Source of the DNA: Arminella tubonensis
GTDB lineage: Bacteria; Pseudomonadota; Alphaproteobacteria; Rhizobiales; Rhizobiaceae
Reading direction: 5' to 3'
Assembly (NCBI RefSeq): GCF_003240585.1
Contig: NZ_PCDP01000051.1
Coordinates: forward strand, 1 to 64,000
Length of the DNA: 64,000 nucleotides
Part shown: positions 16,456-25,908 of the stretch, piece after piece
How positions within the stretch are numbered: the first letter of the stretch is position 1
Layout of the letters: every line of letters starts with the position of its first letter
The notes under the pieces: model-generated
Told to the model about the DNA's origin: nothing
Seen by the model: only the letters and a program-made list of their open reading frames with translations
The model's database searches: none
Position numbers and translations under genes: made by a program

Positions 16456-17895
16456 TTAAATGCCGCTCTGCCCATCCGAGCCGATATAGGCGATCCGCAG
16501 CATGTTGGTGGCGCCGGGTGTTCCGAGCGGCACACCGGCCGAGATGATGACGCGATCGCCGGGCTTGCCGAAATCTTCATCGGCAACGATGCGGCAGGCG
16601 CGGTTGACCATGTCGTCGAGGTCGGTCGCATCATGGGTGACAACGCAGTGCATGCCCCAGACCACAGACAGGCGGCGCGCCGTCTGAACGCTCGGCGACA
16701 GCGCCAGGATCGGCACCTGTGGACGCTCGCGAGAAGCGCGCAGCCCGGTCGTTCCCGACGACGTGTAACAGACGATGGCCGCAAGCTTCAGCGTCTCGGC
16801 GATCTGTCGTGCAGCTAGCGAGATCGCATCGGCGCTGGTGGCTTCCGGCTGCGGGCGCTGGGCGTAGATGACGCCGGGATAATGCGGCTCCCGCTCGATA
16901 GTACGGGCGATCGACGCCATCATCGACACTGCTTCGACCGGATAGTCACCGGAAGCCGATTCAGCCGACAGCATGACGGCATCGGCGCCCTCAAAGACAG
17001 CGGTGGCAACGTCGGAGACTTCAGCGCGGGTCGGAACCGGCGCAGAAATCATCGATTCCAGCATCTGGGTGGCGACGACGACCGGCTTGCCCGAACGACG
17101 GCAGGCGCGGATGAGCTGCTTCTGGATGCCTGGAACGGCTTCGAGCGGCATTTCGACACCGAGGTCGCCACGGGCAACCATCAGCGCATCGGAAAGCTCG
17201 ATGATTTCCTCGATATGTTCGATGGCCTGCGGCTTTTCGATCTTCGCCATGAGGCCGACGCGACCACGGACGATCTTGCGGACTTCGATGAGATCTTCAG
17301 GACGCTGAACGAAAGACAGCGCCACCCAGTCGACATCGTCAGTTGCCAGTACGGCATCGAGATCGGCCCGGTCCTTGTCCGTCAGGACGCCGGCGACCAG
17401 CAATGTGTCAGGCAGGCTGACGCCCTTGCGATCGGAAATGCTTGTACCCGCTATCACGGTAGTCACGATGCTCTTGCCATCGCACTTGTCAGCACGAAGG
17501 GCGAGCTTGCCATCGTCGATCAGCAGGCGGTCGCCCGCCTTGACCGATTCCAGAATTTCCGGATGTGGAAGGAAGACGCGGGTGCTGTCGCCGGGCGCAT
17601 CGTTGTTGTCGAGCGTGAATGTCTGGCCGGGCTTCAATTCCACCTTGGTGGCGGCAAACTTGCCAACGCGAAGCTTCGGACCCTGCAAGTCGGCGAGGAT
17701 GCCGATCGGCCGGCCACAGCGGGCTTCGACCGAGCGAATACGCTGGATCAGCGTGCGCATCATGTCATGGCTGGCATGGCTCATGTTGATGCGGAAAAGA
17801 TCGGCGCCGGCTTCGTGCAGCTTCTGGATCATCGCCTCTTCGGAAGAGGCGGGTCCCAGCGTGGCGAGGATTTTTACTTTTCTATTGCGTTTCAT
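16456..17895 (-). CDS. pyk: Pyruvate kinase
   Basis: 479 residues; converts phosphoenolpyruvate and ADP to pyruvate and ATP. N-terminal KILATLGPASSEEAMIQKLHEAGADLFRINMSH, the B-domain insert from about residue 70 to 170, the active-site MAKIEKPQAIEHIEEI and MVARGDLGVEMP signature, and the C-terminal allosteric domain are all present. The ATG shares its A with the TAA of the upstream DUF1036 gene (TAATG), so translation is probably coupled. Confidence 0.96.
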   Translation of the reverse strand: MKRNRKVKILATLGPASSEEAMIQKLHEAGADLFRINMSHASHDMMRTLIQRIRSVEARCGRPIGILADLQGPKLRVGKFAATKVELKPGQTFTLDNNDAPGDSTRVFLPHPEILESVKAGDRLLIDDGKLALRADKCDGKSIVTTVIAGTSISDRKGVSLPDTLLVAGVLTDKDRADLDAVLATDDVDWVALSFVQRPEDLIEVRKIVRGRVGLMAKIEKPQAIEHIEEIIELSDALMVARGDLGVEMPLEAVPGIQKQLIRACRRSGKPVVVATQMLESMISAPVPTRAEVSDVATAVFEGADAVMLSAESASGDYPVEAVSMMASIARTIEREPHYPGVIYAQRPQPEATSADAISLAARQIAETLKLAAIVCYTSSGTTGLRASRERPQVPILALSPSVQTARRLSVVWGMHCVVTHDATDLDDMVNRACRIVADEDFGKPGDRVIISAGVPLGTPGATNMLRIAYIGSDGQSGI

Positions 17896-18380
17896 TAGTT
17901 CTGGCTTTCTTGGGCTCCCGGAGTATCGGAAAGCTGAACCATCCAGCTAGCCTGACGCCCCGTGTCGTATTCCTTGAATCCCATTTTCTGGTGACCCCGG
18001 GCGTAGCAATCCTTCACGCCCGTGATCTTGAATTCATTCTCGGCCACGCACATTTCGACATCGCCCGTCCAGCGCCCCCCCCGGGCAGCGTCTTCAGCGT
18101 ATAAATAGTAATATCGGGACTGCAGCGGCCCCTCGATCAACGTTGCGCACGTGGTCGCCGGAACCTGCCACCATCCCTCGGTAACCCAGCCCTCCTTGGC
18201 GCGATAACCGATCGCCACGCCCACAAGATTCTGCGTCCCATTACACACGCGAAAATCGGCAAGAGCGACATTCGGCAGGAAGAATGGCGAGGCAGCGGCA
18301 AGGGCGAAAAGGGCGAGCCGGGCAAGCGGCCGGGACCGCGAAACGAAACTAGGCGCGACTGGGCTGGACACGGCTTCCAA
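17895..18380 (-). CDS. Exported DUF1036 protein
   Basis: 161 residues. Signal peptide with hydrophobic LARLALFALAAASPFFL and cleavage at about ALA-D42. The mature part is a DUF1036 domain: FRVCNGTQNLVGVAIGYRAKEGWVTEGWW, PATTCATLIEGPLQSRYYYLYAED, three to four Cys that could form disulfides, and a QNxx-type ending. It is periplasmic, function unknown. Its stop codon overlaps the pyk start by one base, which is typical of rhizobial genomes and suggests a single transcript. Confidence 0.85.
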   Translation of the reverse strand: MEAVSSPVAPSFVSRSRPLARLALFALAAASPFFLPNVALADFRVCNGTQNLVGVAIGYRAKEGWVTEGWWQVPATTCATLIEGPLQSRYYYLYAEDAARGGRWTGDVEMCVAENEFKITGVKDCYARGHQKMGFKEYDTGRQASWMVQLSDTPGAQESQN

Positions 18381-18578
18381 TGGGCTCCATGGTTGATCGT
18401 TGTCTCGTCTTCTTGCGCTGCCATCCCCAGAATGTCAACGCAATGCTAATCGATTATATTGGTTTACCGGCCAGCGAAATGTTGCTGCGCCAACGGCGCC
18501 TGGCGAGCCTGAGCTTGCGCCCTCCGACGACACATGCGATCAAGCAGCGGCTGAAATGCGGCAAAACGGCAATCCCAT

Positions 18579-19391
18579 ATGAGCGATTTCAATTCTTTCG
18601 AAACGATACCCGGAGATCGTGACAAAGGCATGGTCATTCTCGGTGATCATGCGATGGCCCGGCTGCCGGAAAAATACGGTCGCCTGGGGCTGCCGGAGAC
18701 CGCCTTCGCCCGCCACATCGCCTACGACATCGGTGTCGAGGGTCTTTGCCGGATGCTGGCCGAACAGCTTGGCGTCCCTGCCGTTCTCGGCGGTTTTTCT
18801 CGCCTGTTGATTGATCCGAACCGGGGCGAGGACGATCCGACACTGATCATGAAGATATCCGACGGCGCGATCATTCCGGGCAATCACCCGATCAGCGACG
18901 CGGAATGGAACCACCGTATCGAGACGTATCACCGGCCCTACCACGACGCGGTCGCAGACACGATTGCCGACGTGGCCAAGGCAACGGGCAAGGCCCCGCT
19001 GGTGTTGTCGCTGCATTCCTTCACCCCGTCCTGGAAGGGCGTGCCGCGGCCTTGGCATGCGAGCGTGCTTTGGGACACGGATCATCGCGCCGTCGCTCCG
19101 CTGCTTGAAAAGCTTCGCGCGGATAACGATTTGTTGATCGGTGACAATGAGCCCTATGACGGCGCCTTGAAGGGTGACACCCTCTATCGCCACTGCATGG
19201 TATCCGGCATACCGCATGCGCTGCTCGAAGTGCGCCAGGACCTGATCGGCGACGAAGCCGGCATCGCTGTCTGGGCCAGGCGGCTGGCGCCTATCTTCGA
19301 GGTGATGAACGCGGACCCTGCTTTGCACGAATACAAGGTGCATGCCTCGCGTACCGGCCCTTACGAGCAAGCCGGAGGAGAAACCCGATGA
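18579..19391 (+). CDS. N-formylglutamate amidohydrolase family protein
   Basis: 270 residues. The family pattern is clear: HIAYDIGVEGLCRMLAEQLGVPAVLGGFSRLLIDPNR (metal/substrate segment), LSLHSFTP with a metal-binding His, and a late GIPHALLEVRQDLI. Members hydrolyse N-formyl-L-glutamate in histidine degradation or act on related acylated amino acids. The start overlaps no upstream gene; its stop overlaps the DUF1244 start (ATGA). No hutH, hutU or hutI is present, so a histidine pathway role is unproven. Confidence 0.85.
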   Translation: MSDFNSFETIPGDRDKGMVILGDHAMARLPEKYGRLGLPETAFARHIAYDIGVEGLCRMLAEQLGVPAVLGGFSRLLIDPNRGEDDPTLIMKISDGAIIPGNHPISDAEWNHRIETYHRPYHDAVADTIADVAKATGKAPLVLSLHSFTPSWKGVPRPWHASVLWDTDHRAVAPLLEKLRADNDLLIGDNEPYDGALKGDTLYRHCMVSGIPHALLEVRQDLIGDEAGIAVWARRLAPIFEVMNADPALHEYKVHASRTGPYEQAGGETR

Positions 19392-19693
19392 CCACTCCCA
19401 GTAGAGAACAGCAGATCGAACTCGAGGCGGCCGCCTTCCGTAGGCTTATCATGCATCTGCGCGAGCGCAGCGACGTCCAGAATATCGACCTGATGAATCT
19501 CGCCGGCTTCTGCCGGAATTGCTTGTCCAACTGGTATCGCGAGGCCGCTGAGGAGGCTGGGCTCGAGGTCTCGAAGGACGAATCCCGTGAGATCGTCTAC
19601 GGCATGCCCTATGAGATCTGGAAGAACCTGCACCAGGGCGAGGCCAGCCCTGTGCAAAAAGCCGCATTTGAGCTGAACAAGCCACAAGAATAG
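19388..19693 (+). CDS. DUF1244 family protein
   Basis: 101 residues, cytoplasmic. The DUF1244 core is recognisable: RLIMHLRERSDVQNIDLMNLAGFCRNCLSNWYREAAEE, then VYGMPYEIWKNLHQGEAS. The FCRNC pair of cysteines, conserved in the family, could bind metal. Coupled by ATGA overlap to the N-formylglutamate amidohydrolase gene, an arrangement I recall as common in rhizobia. Function unknown. Confidence 0.88.
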   Translation: MTTPSREQQIELEAAAFRRLIMHLRERSDVQNIDLMNLAGFCRNCLSNWYREAAEEAGLEVSKDESREIVYGMPYEIWKNLHQGEASPVQKAAFELNKPQE

Positions 19694-19788
19694 AACGGCG
19701 GCGAACGAAGAGGCTTGACCTCCGGCCCAGTTCGCGGCACGTCAACGGCCCATCGAATTTTTGAAATCTACGCAATCAGGAGACAATG

Positions 19789-20052
19789 ATGTCTGATGCA
19801 CATGGCGTCGCCCGCGACCAGCTTCGCGCTTTTGTCGAGCGCATCGAGCGGCTGGAAGAAGAAAAGAAAACCATCGCCGACGACATCAAGGATGTTTACG
19901 GCGAAGCCAAGGGCACCGGCTTCGACACCAAGATCCTCAAGAAGGTCATCGCACTCCGCAAGAAGGACGAGCAGGAGCGGATGGAAGAGGACGCGATCCT
20001 CGACACCTACCTTCACGCGCTCGGAATGATCGAAGCACCGCCGGAAGAATAA
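19789..20052 (+). CDS. gapR: GapR-type nucleoid protein (DUF2312)
   Basis: 87 residues from the second of two ATGs (19789; the first at 19786 is too close to AGGAG). The sequence DQLRAFVERIERLEEEKKTIADDIKDVYGEAKGTGFD is nearly identical to what I know of Caulobacter GapR, followed by KKVIALRKKDEQERMEEDAILDTYLHALGM. GapR is a tetrameric coiled-coil protein that encircles overtwisted AT-rich DNA and helps topoisomerases during replication. It is monocistronic with a strong terminator. Confidence 0.9.
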   Translation: MSDAHGVARDQLRAFVERIERLEEEKKTIADDIKDVYGEAKGTGFDTKILKKVIALRKKDEQERMEEDAILDTYLHALGMIEAPPEE

Positions 20053-20093
20053 GCGGGGCTTTATCTGCCGACCGGCAGCCAAGCTGAAACGAA

Positions 20094-20121
20094 AAAACCG
20101 CCGGATCGCTCCGGCGGTTTT
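20094..20121. terminator. Bidirectional terminator between gapR and DUF882 gene
   Basis: AAAACCGCCGGA (20094-20105) pairs with TCCGGCGGTTTT (20110-20121), loop TCGC. The convergent neighbours both benefit. Confidence 0.85.
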
Positions 20122-20143
20122 CATTTATATCAGCTCAATTCGA

Positions 20144-22033
20144 TTACTGGACCGAGTTGAATTTCTTGACGGCCTGGAAATTCACGGCCGAACCGTTGAA
20201 GCGTGCCGGATCGATCGATGCGGTCTGCTGCTTGAAGCCTTCGGTATAGACGGCGGTCGGCTGGGCCCGCAGCGTCTGGCTGATAAAGCGCGGCGCCTTG
20301 ACGGAACGCCCGCCGCTCGTCTCGAGGCGAGCCTTGGTCAGCGCCCACTGGGCAACCATCTTCTCCGTCAGCTTGGGCTCGGTTCGAAGCGTTGCACGTC
20401 CGGCGTCAGCAGCAGCAGCATCCTGCTTGCTCGGGCGGCCACCCTTTGTCGGGATTCCGGCTGCAACATTGCTCTCGTTGATTTCAGGCCGATCGAAAGC
20501 ATCGTTGAAGCGTACGCCGGCCGTGCTCGGTGTCGGCAGGAGAGCCGCCATCTGCACCGGCGGCTTGGCCGGCTGCGGAACCTTTTGCGGCATGACAGCG
20601 TTTATGGCCTGCGCAGCATCGTTGGAAATGGTCGGCACGCTCGATTGGACATTCTGGTCGGCGCGTCGCTGCTCGAGTGCTGCGACGATCGACGGCGAAA
20701 GAGTTGCCTGATCAGCCGCGTCATCTTGCGCATCCGGGTCGGCGTCGGCCGACGCCAGCAGATTTTCCGCAACTTCCGGCCGTTCGACCGGGACCGGTAC
20801 GGAAGCATCGGCCAGACGATCATCCTGGCCAGATGCCATCGGATCGGCAGCTGCCGTTTGGATTTCGGCATCGCCCGCAACGCGGCGCTGGCCAAGAAGC
20901 GATGGGACCGGAACGCTATAGGAGCTGAGATCGGCAAACTGCTGAGGCGGATTTGCACCGTTGGCAGGTAGCGCTGCTGCGAGCGCCTCCTGGCCGGGAT
21001 TGGAGCCGGTCGACATCAGTGCATTCGCCACTTCGCTTCCGGCAGGCGGATTGCCGAAGGCCGGACGAACCAGCGGGATCGGCGCATTCACGCTTGCAAC
21101 AAGGGTCGGCTGCTCGGCTGGTTCAGGCGCTTGCTGGGCAGGCGGAGCCTGCTTTGCAGTCGCCGGAGCCGACGTTGCCGGTGCTTCGCTATCCGAATTG
21201 TCCTCATCCTCGTCGGCACCGCCGCCGCCAAACAGCGTCGCGAAGAAGCCGCGATGCTTGGCAGGCGAAACGCTGGCAACCTGAATGTCTTCCGAAGCCA
21301 TGCGGCGCTTATAGTCGGCAACAGCCTCCTGATAACCAGGCAAAGGCTTGCCGTCGGCAGGAATATGCATGGTCTTGCCGTTCGGGAACAGGCGAACCAG
21401 ATCCTGGCGATCCATGCGCGGCCAAGCGCGAACGCCGCCGACATCCATGTGAACGAACGGCGAGCCTGACGTCGGATAGAAACCGACGCCGCCGACCTGC
21501 AGCTTCATGCCGATTTCGCGGAGCTTCGCCAGCTTGACGTCGGGAATGTAGAAATCCATCGCCCTGCCGAGCATATGCTGGCTCTTCTTCGCAACGCCGG
21601 TATGAGCAGTGCGGGTGCGCAGCATCTCGTTGGTATCGGGCGAACGGAAGCCGCAGACCACGTTGATGAATTCGTGCGAGCCGCTCTCCCGATAGACCTC
21701 CCAGATGAGGTCGAACAGGCGCGGATCCATTTTGGTCGGCTGATTCTTGCGCCAGTCGCGCAAAATGCGGTTCAGCTGCTCGAGGCCACGAGGGTCGAAC
21801 TGGCCGTTTCGCTTATAGGTGATGACGGCTTTTTCGCCGGTGTGAACGTAATAGATCTTCAAGCTGCGGGTGTCGCCGGCCGCCTTGAGAGGCGTGCCGA
21901 CAAAGACCGGAGTGGAAACGGCGGCCGCAAGCAGGCCGACAGTTACTGCCTTGGCCACCTTCCGGCATATCGCGGAGCACACAGAACTCCATATCAAGCC
22001 AAGAGGCTTGGTAGTTTCATTCAAATCCGACAA
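20144..22033 (-). CDS. DUF882 (YcbK-like) M15-type peptidase-like envelope protein
   Basis: About 629 residues from a TTG at 22033 with GGGGAATCGAG upstream; the frame is also open to an ATG at 22129, but a possible promoter (TTGACA at 22086-22081) would then lie inside the gene. An N-terminal hydrophobic segment is followed by the DUF882 domain with metal ligands in SQHMLGRAMDFYIPD (His, Asp) and SPFVHMDVGGVRAWPR (His), as in D-Ala-D-Ala carboxypeptidases of the M15 fold. The remaining 370 residues are Ala/Pro-rich, low-complexity and probably disordered. Likely acts in peptidoglycan metabolism. Confidence 0.8.
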   Translation of the reverse strand: MSDLNETTKPLGLIWSSVCSAICRKVAKAVTVGLLAAAVSTPVFVGTPLKAAGDTRSLKIYYVHTGEKAVITYKRNGQFDPRGLEQLNRILRDWRKNQPTKMDPRLFDLIWEVYRESGSHEFINVVCGFRSPDTNEMLRTRTAHTGVAKKSQHMLGRAMDFYIPDVKLAKLREIGMKLQVGGVGFYPTSGSPFVHMDVGGVRAWPRMDRQDLVRLFPNGKTMHIPADGKPLPGYQEAVADYKRRMASEDIQVASVSPAKHRGFFATLFGGGGADEDEDNSDSEAPATSAPATAKQAPPAQQAPEPAEQPTLVASVNAPIPLVRPAFGNPPAGSEVANALMSTGSNPGQEALAAALPANGANPPQQFADLSSYSVPVPSLLGQRRVAGDAEIQTAAADPMASGQDDRLADASVPVPVERPEVAENLLASADADPDAQDDAADQATLSPSIVAALEQRRADQNVQSSVPTISNDAAQAINAVMPQKVPQPAKPPVQMAALLPTPSTAGVRFNDAFDRPEINESNVAAGIPTKGGRPSKQDAAAADAGRATLRTEPKLTEKMVAQWALTKARLETSGGRSVKAPRFISQTLRAQPTAVYTEGFKQQTASIDPARFNGSAVNFQAVKKFNSVQ

Positions 22034-22056
22034 CTCGATTCCCCGTCCGACAGCAA

Positions 22057-22086
22057 ATGTCGCATCATGTTCCCAATGGCTGTCAA
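22057..22086 (-). promoter_or_regulatory. Possible promoter of the DUF882 gene
   Basis: On the minus strand TTGACA (22086-22081) is followed after 18 bp by CGACAT (22062-22057), a weak -10. It would place the transcript start near 22050, about 17 nt before the proposed TTG start. Confidence 0.35.
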
Positions 22087-22208
22087 TTGCGGTGACACCA
22101 TGGCAAAAATGCCACACATGTTCAACCACTTATTACATAGTGAACGATGCACTAACAAGTACTTTACGAGGAGTAACAAAATATGCTTGCTCAATCCTTA
22201 AAAAATCA

Positions 22209-23798
22209 TCAGGCGGCGTGCTTCTGAGGATCGTCTGGATCAATACCGTAGTCTTTCAACTTTCGGTAGAGCGTCGATCTTCCAATTCCCAACTTGCGCG
22301 CGACCTGGCTCATCTGTCCCCGATAGAATTTCAGGGCGAATCGGATGAGCTCCTCCTCCACGTCGGCAAGCTTGCGCACGTCCCCTGAGGGGCCGGTGCT
22401 CGCGATGATATTGTCCGGTCCGTAGAATTCGACGCCTTCTGCCGATGCATAGGAAGGCGTTGGTGTCTCTTGTGACGGATGTTCCAGGGTCGGGCGCTCA
22501 TGCGAGGGAACGACAGAAAGCCCCCCTTCAGCCGGCACCGGACGACGACCGTCCCCTGCCAGTGCCAGATGGTCGGGCGTCAGATAGCCCGGCAGCTGCG
22601 CCGCGATCTGCGGAAAATCGGCTTCCAGCAGTTCCGGCCCCTGCGACAGGACGACGGCACGGAAGATGGCATTTTCCAGCTGGCGGATGTTGCCTGGCCA
22701 ATCATAAGCCGTGAGCAATGCCATGGCGCCGGCGCTTATGCCAAGCGGATGACCGATCTTCTGCTCGGCCGAAAAGCGTTCGACGAAGACCCTGACAAGA
22801 TGCGGAATATCTTCCTTCCGCCGACGAAGCGCCGGCATGGTGATCGGAAAGACGTTGAGGCGATAGTAGAGATCTTCGCGGAAACGCCCCGCCTTCACTT
22901 CCTCGATCAGGTCCTTGTTGGTGGCCGAGATCAGCCGGACATTGACCTTGTGCGGCATGCGCGCGCCGACGGTCTCGATTTCACCTTGCTGAACCGCGCG
23001 CAAAAGCTTGACCTGGACGTCGAGCGGCAGGTCGCCGATCTCGTCCAGAAACAGCGTGCCGCCGTCGGCTTCCATGAATTTGCCGACATGCCGCTCGTTG
23101 GCGCCGGTAAAAGCACCCTTCTCATGTCCGAACAGAATGCTCTCGACGAGATTATGCGGGATGGCGCCACAGTTAACGATGACGAACGGCTTGCCGGCGC
23201 GGTCGCTGCCGGCCTGGATCGCGCGTGCCACCAGTTCCTTGCCGACGCCCGATTCACCTTCCAGGACGACCGGAATGTTCGATTGTGAGGCGCGCTGGGC
23301 CAGGTCGATGATGCGGATCATCGCCGGACTGGACGAGACGATGTCGTCGAAGCCGATGGCGCCAGAGCGTGACTTGCGCCCGGCGCGAGCCTTGGCCTCG
23401 CGTTGATCGAGTTTGAGCGCGTTGGAGATCGCGCTGGAGATTCTTTCCGGCGAAACCGGTTTGACCACGAAATCGAATGCGCCGGCGCGCATGGCCTGAA
23501 CCACCGTTTCGATGCCGCCCTGCCCCGTCTGCACGATCACGGGAATATCGGTCCCCATGACGTGTAGCGCCTCAAGGAATTCGAGCCCGTTCATTTCCGG
23601 CATCATCAGATCGAGAACGATAACGTTGATCTGGCCACTGTTGCGCTTCAGAACTTCCAGCCCCACGCGGCCATTCTCTGCCAGATGCGGGATATAACCG
23701 GCTCGCTCTACAGCGTTCTTAAGCAGACGTCGTTGAATGGGATCATCCTCAACGACAAGAATCTGCGCGCCCCCTTTGGCGTCATTATATATGGTCAT
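22209..23798 (-). CDS. Sigma-54-dependent response regulator (NtrC/DctD type)
   Basis: 529 residues. Receiver domain at residues 12-125 with phospho-acceptor Asp63 (VLDLMMPEMNG); AAA+ domain from about 150 with Walker A GESGVGKE, the sigma-54 contact loop GAFTGA, and FLDEIGDLPL; a Pro/Ser-rich linker; and a Fis-type HTH at the end (VARKLGIGRSTLYRKLKDYGI). It should activate RpoN-dependent promoters when phosphorylated. No histidine kinase gene is adjacent, so the partner is unknown. GAGG lies 7 nt before the ATG. Confidence 0.92.
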   Translation of the reverse strand: MTIYNDAKGGAQILVVEDDPIQRRLLKNAVERAGYIPHLAENGRVGLEVLKRNSGQINVIVLDLMMPEMNGLEFLEALHVMGTDIPVIVQTGQGGIETVVQAMRAGAFDFVVKPVSPERISSAISNALKLDQREAKARAGRKSRSGAIGFDDIVSSSPAMIRIIDLAQRASQSNIPVVLEGESGVGKELVARAIQAGSDRAGKPFVIVNCGAIPHNLVESILFGHEKGAFTGANERHVGKFMEADGGTLFLDEIGDLPLDVQVKLLRAVQQGEIETVGARMPHKVNVRLISATNKDLIEEVKAGRFREDLYYRLNVFPITMPALRRRKEDIPHLVRVFVERFSAEQKIGHPLGISAGAMALLTAYDWPGNIRQLENAIFRAVVLSQGPELLEADFPQIAAQLPGYLTPDHLALAGDGRRPVPAEGGLSVVPSHERPTLEHPSQETPTPSYASAEGVEFYGPDNIIASTGPSGDVRKLADVEEELIRFALKFYRGQMSQVARKLGIGRSTLYRKLKDYGIDPDDPQKHAA

Positions 23799-23974
23799 CT
23801 TGCCTCACCTCATGCGAAACCTAAGATGAGACTTTGCCAGACAGGACTGAACATCCTGTTTTGAGAAATAATCGCATTTTAATCATTGTGACGAAGGTGG
23901 AATCCGTACCAGACCGGCGCTTTTAGCGGAAAAAACAGCCTTGCAGCCACCATTCCAGCCGATTAGACACTGAC

Positions 23975-25870
23975 ATGACCGTGTCAGATGAAGAAAACCA
24001 GAGGAACTCGAAGCCCATGAGCCCGCACTCGTTCCACGCCCGCCTTAACCTTTCCGCCGAAGCTTCGGCGGCAAATAACGACGCGGCACTCGGCGACCTG
24101 CCAACCTGGAAGCTGCAGGATCTCTACCCCTCGGCGACATCAACGGCCTTCGTTGCAGACATGGAAAAGGCCGGCAAGGCATCGATCGCCTTTGAGGAAA
24201 AATGGAAGGGCAGGCTTGCCGGCGCTGCTACGAGGATCGGCGAGGAAGGCATCGGCGCCGCGCTCAAAGAGTACGAGGCGCTGGACGATATGATGGGCCG
24301 CATCGCCTCCTTCGCCGGCCTCACCTATTTTTCCGACACCAGCAATCCGGCCAACGGCAAACTGTATGGCGACGTGCAGGCACGATTGACGGAATATGCC
24401 GCCCACCTGCTCTTCTTCGCCCTCGAGCTTAACCGCATCGACGACGCGGTAATCGACGCCTGCATGGCGCGGGACCCGCTCGCCGCGCACTATCGTCCAT
24501 GGCTTGTGGACCTGCGGCAGGACAAGCCCTATCAGCTGGACGACAAGCTCGAACAGCTGTTCCTCGAAAAGTCGATGACTAGCAGCGCCGCCTTCAACAG
24601 GCTGTTCGACGAGACGATCGCCGAGCTGCGCTTCGAGATAGACGGCAAAAAGCAGCCACTGGAGGTCACGCTCAACCTGTTCCAGGACGCTGATCCGGAA
24701 ACTCGCAAAAAGGCGGCGATGGCGCTGGCCGAAACCTTCAAGGCCAACATCCGCACGTTCACGCTGATCACCAACACGCTTGCCAAGGACAAGGATATTT
24801 CCGACCGCTGGCGCGGCTTCGAAGATATCGCCGACAGCCGCCATCTGGCCAACCGCGTCGAACGCGATGTCGTCGATGCGCTTGCCGCCGCCGTGCGCGA
24901 CGCCTATCCCCGACTTTCTCATCGCTATTACAGGATGAAGGCGAAATGGCTCGGCATGGACCAGATGAACTTCTGGGACCGCAACGCGCCGCTGCCGGAA
25001 ACGCCGACCGCACTGATCCCATGGAACGAGGCACGCGACACAGTCCTTTCGGCCTACGACCGCTTCGCCCCTGAAATGGCAGCGATTGCCAAGCGCTTTT
25101 TCGACGAGCGCTGGATCGATGCACCCGCACGGCCCGGCAAGGCGCCGGGCGCCTTCGCCCACCCGACTGTCCCATCCGCCCACCCCTATGTCCTGGTCAA
25201 TTACATGGGCAAGCCGCGCGACGTGATGACGCTCGCCCATGAACTCGGCCATGGCGTGCACCAGGTGCTTGCCGGCGCCCAAGGGGCGTTGATGTGCCAG
25301 ACGCCGCTGACCCTTGCCGAGACCGCCTCGGTCTTCGGCGAGATGCTGACCTTCCGAGCCCTCCTCGAGCGCACCACAGACAAGCGCGAGCGCAAGGCGA
25401 TGCTGGCGCAGAAGGTCGAGGACATGATCAACACTGTCGTGCGCCAGATCGCCTTCTACGAATTCGAGCGCAAGCTCCATACGGCGCGAAAGACAGGGGA
25501 GCTGACCTCGGAGGATATCGGCGATCTCTGGCTGTCGGTGCAGTCGGAAAGCCTCGGCCCGGCAATCAAGATTTCCGAAGGCTATGAAACCTATTGGGCC
25601 TACATCCCCCACTTCATCCATTCGCCGTTTTACGTCTACGCCTATGCCTTCGGCGATTGCCTGGTGAACTCGCTCTATGCCGTCTACATGAAGGCGGAGA
25701 AGGGCTTCCAGGAAAAGTATTTCGAGCTGCTGAAGGCCGGCGGCACCAAGCACCACGCCGAGCTGTTGAAGCCTTTCGGCCTCGATGCGACTGATCCGTC
25801 GTTCTGGAGCAAGGGCCTGTCGATGATCGAGGGCCTCATAGACGAGCTCGAGGCGCTTGATAACTCCTGA
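23975..25870 (+). CDS. pepF: Oligoendopeptidase F (M3 metallopeptidase)
   Basis: 631 residues if it begins at 23975; an ATG at 24017 with AGAGGA upstream is a good alternative and would remove 14 residues. The zinc motif HELGHGVH with the downstream ligand Glu in AETASVFGEM is at residues about 422-455. Upstream is the M3B helical domain. Cytoplasmic enzymes of this type cleave peptides of some 7-17 residues. It is a monocistronic gene followed 38 bp later by pabB. Confidence 0.92.
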   Translation: MTVSDEENQRNSKPMSPHSFHARLNLSAEASAANNDAALGDLPTWKLQDLYPSATSTAFVADMEKAGKASIAFEEKWKGRLAGAATRIGEEGIGAALKEYEALDDMMGRIASFAGLTYFSDTSNPANGKLYGDVQARLTEYAAHLLFFALELNRIDDAVIDACMARDPLAAHYRPWLVDLRQDKPYQLDDKLEQLFLEKSMTSSAAFNRLFDETIAELRFEIDGKKQPLEVTLNLFQDADPETRKKAAMALAETFKANIRTFTLITNTLAKDKDISDRWRGFEDIADSRHLANRVERDVVDALAAAVRDAYPRLSHRYYRMKAKWLGMDQMNFWDRNAPLPETPTALIPWNEARDTVLSAYDRFAPEMAAIAKRFFDERWIDAPARPGKAPGAFAHPTVPSAHPYVLVNYMGKPRDVMTLAHELGHGVHQVLAGAQGALMCQTPLTLAETASVFGEMLTFRALLERTTDKRERKAMLAQKVEDMINTVVRQIAFYEFERKLHTARKTGELTSEDIGDLWLSVQSESLGPAIKISEGYETYWAYIPHFIHSPFYVYAYAFGDCLVNSLYAVYMKAEKGFQEKYFELLKAGGTKHHAELLKPFGLDATDPSFWSKGLSMIEGLIDELEALDNS

Positions 25871-25908
25871 GTGCAACGCCGAAAGGCAAAGGACAATCAA
25901 AGTCTGAT

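Noticed and set aside
24140..25900. 586-codon open frame opposite pepF
   Set aside because: Antisense shadow of a gene with an intact zinc site; no ribosome-binding site or recognisable domain.
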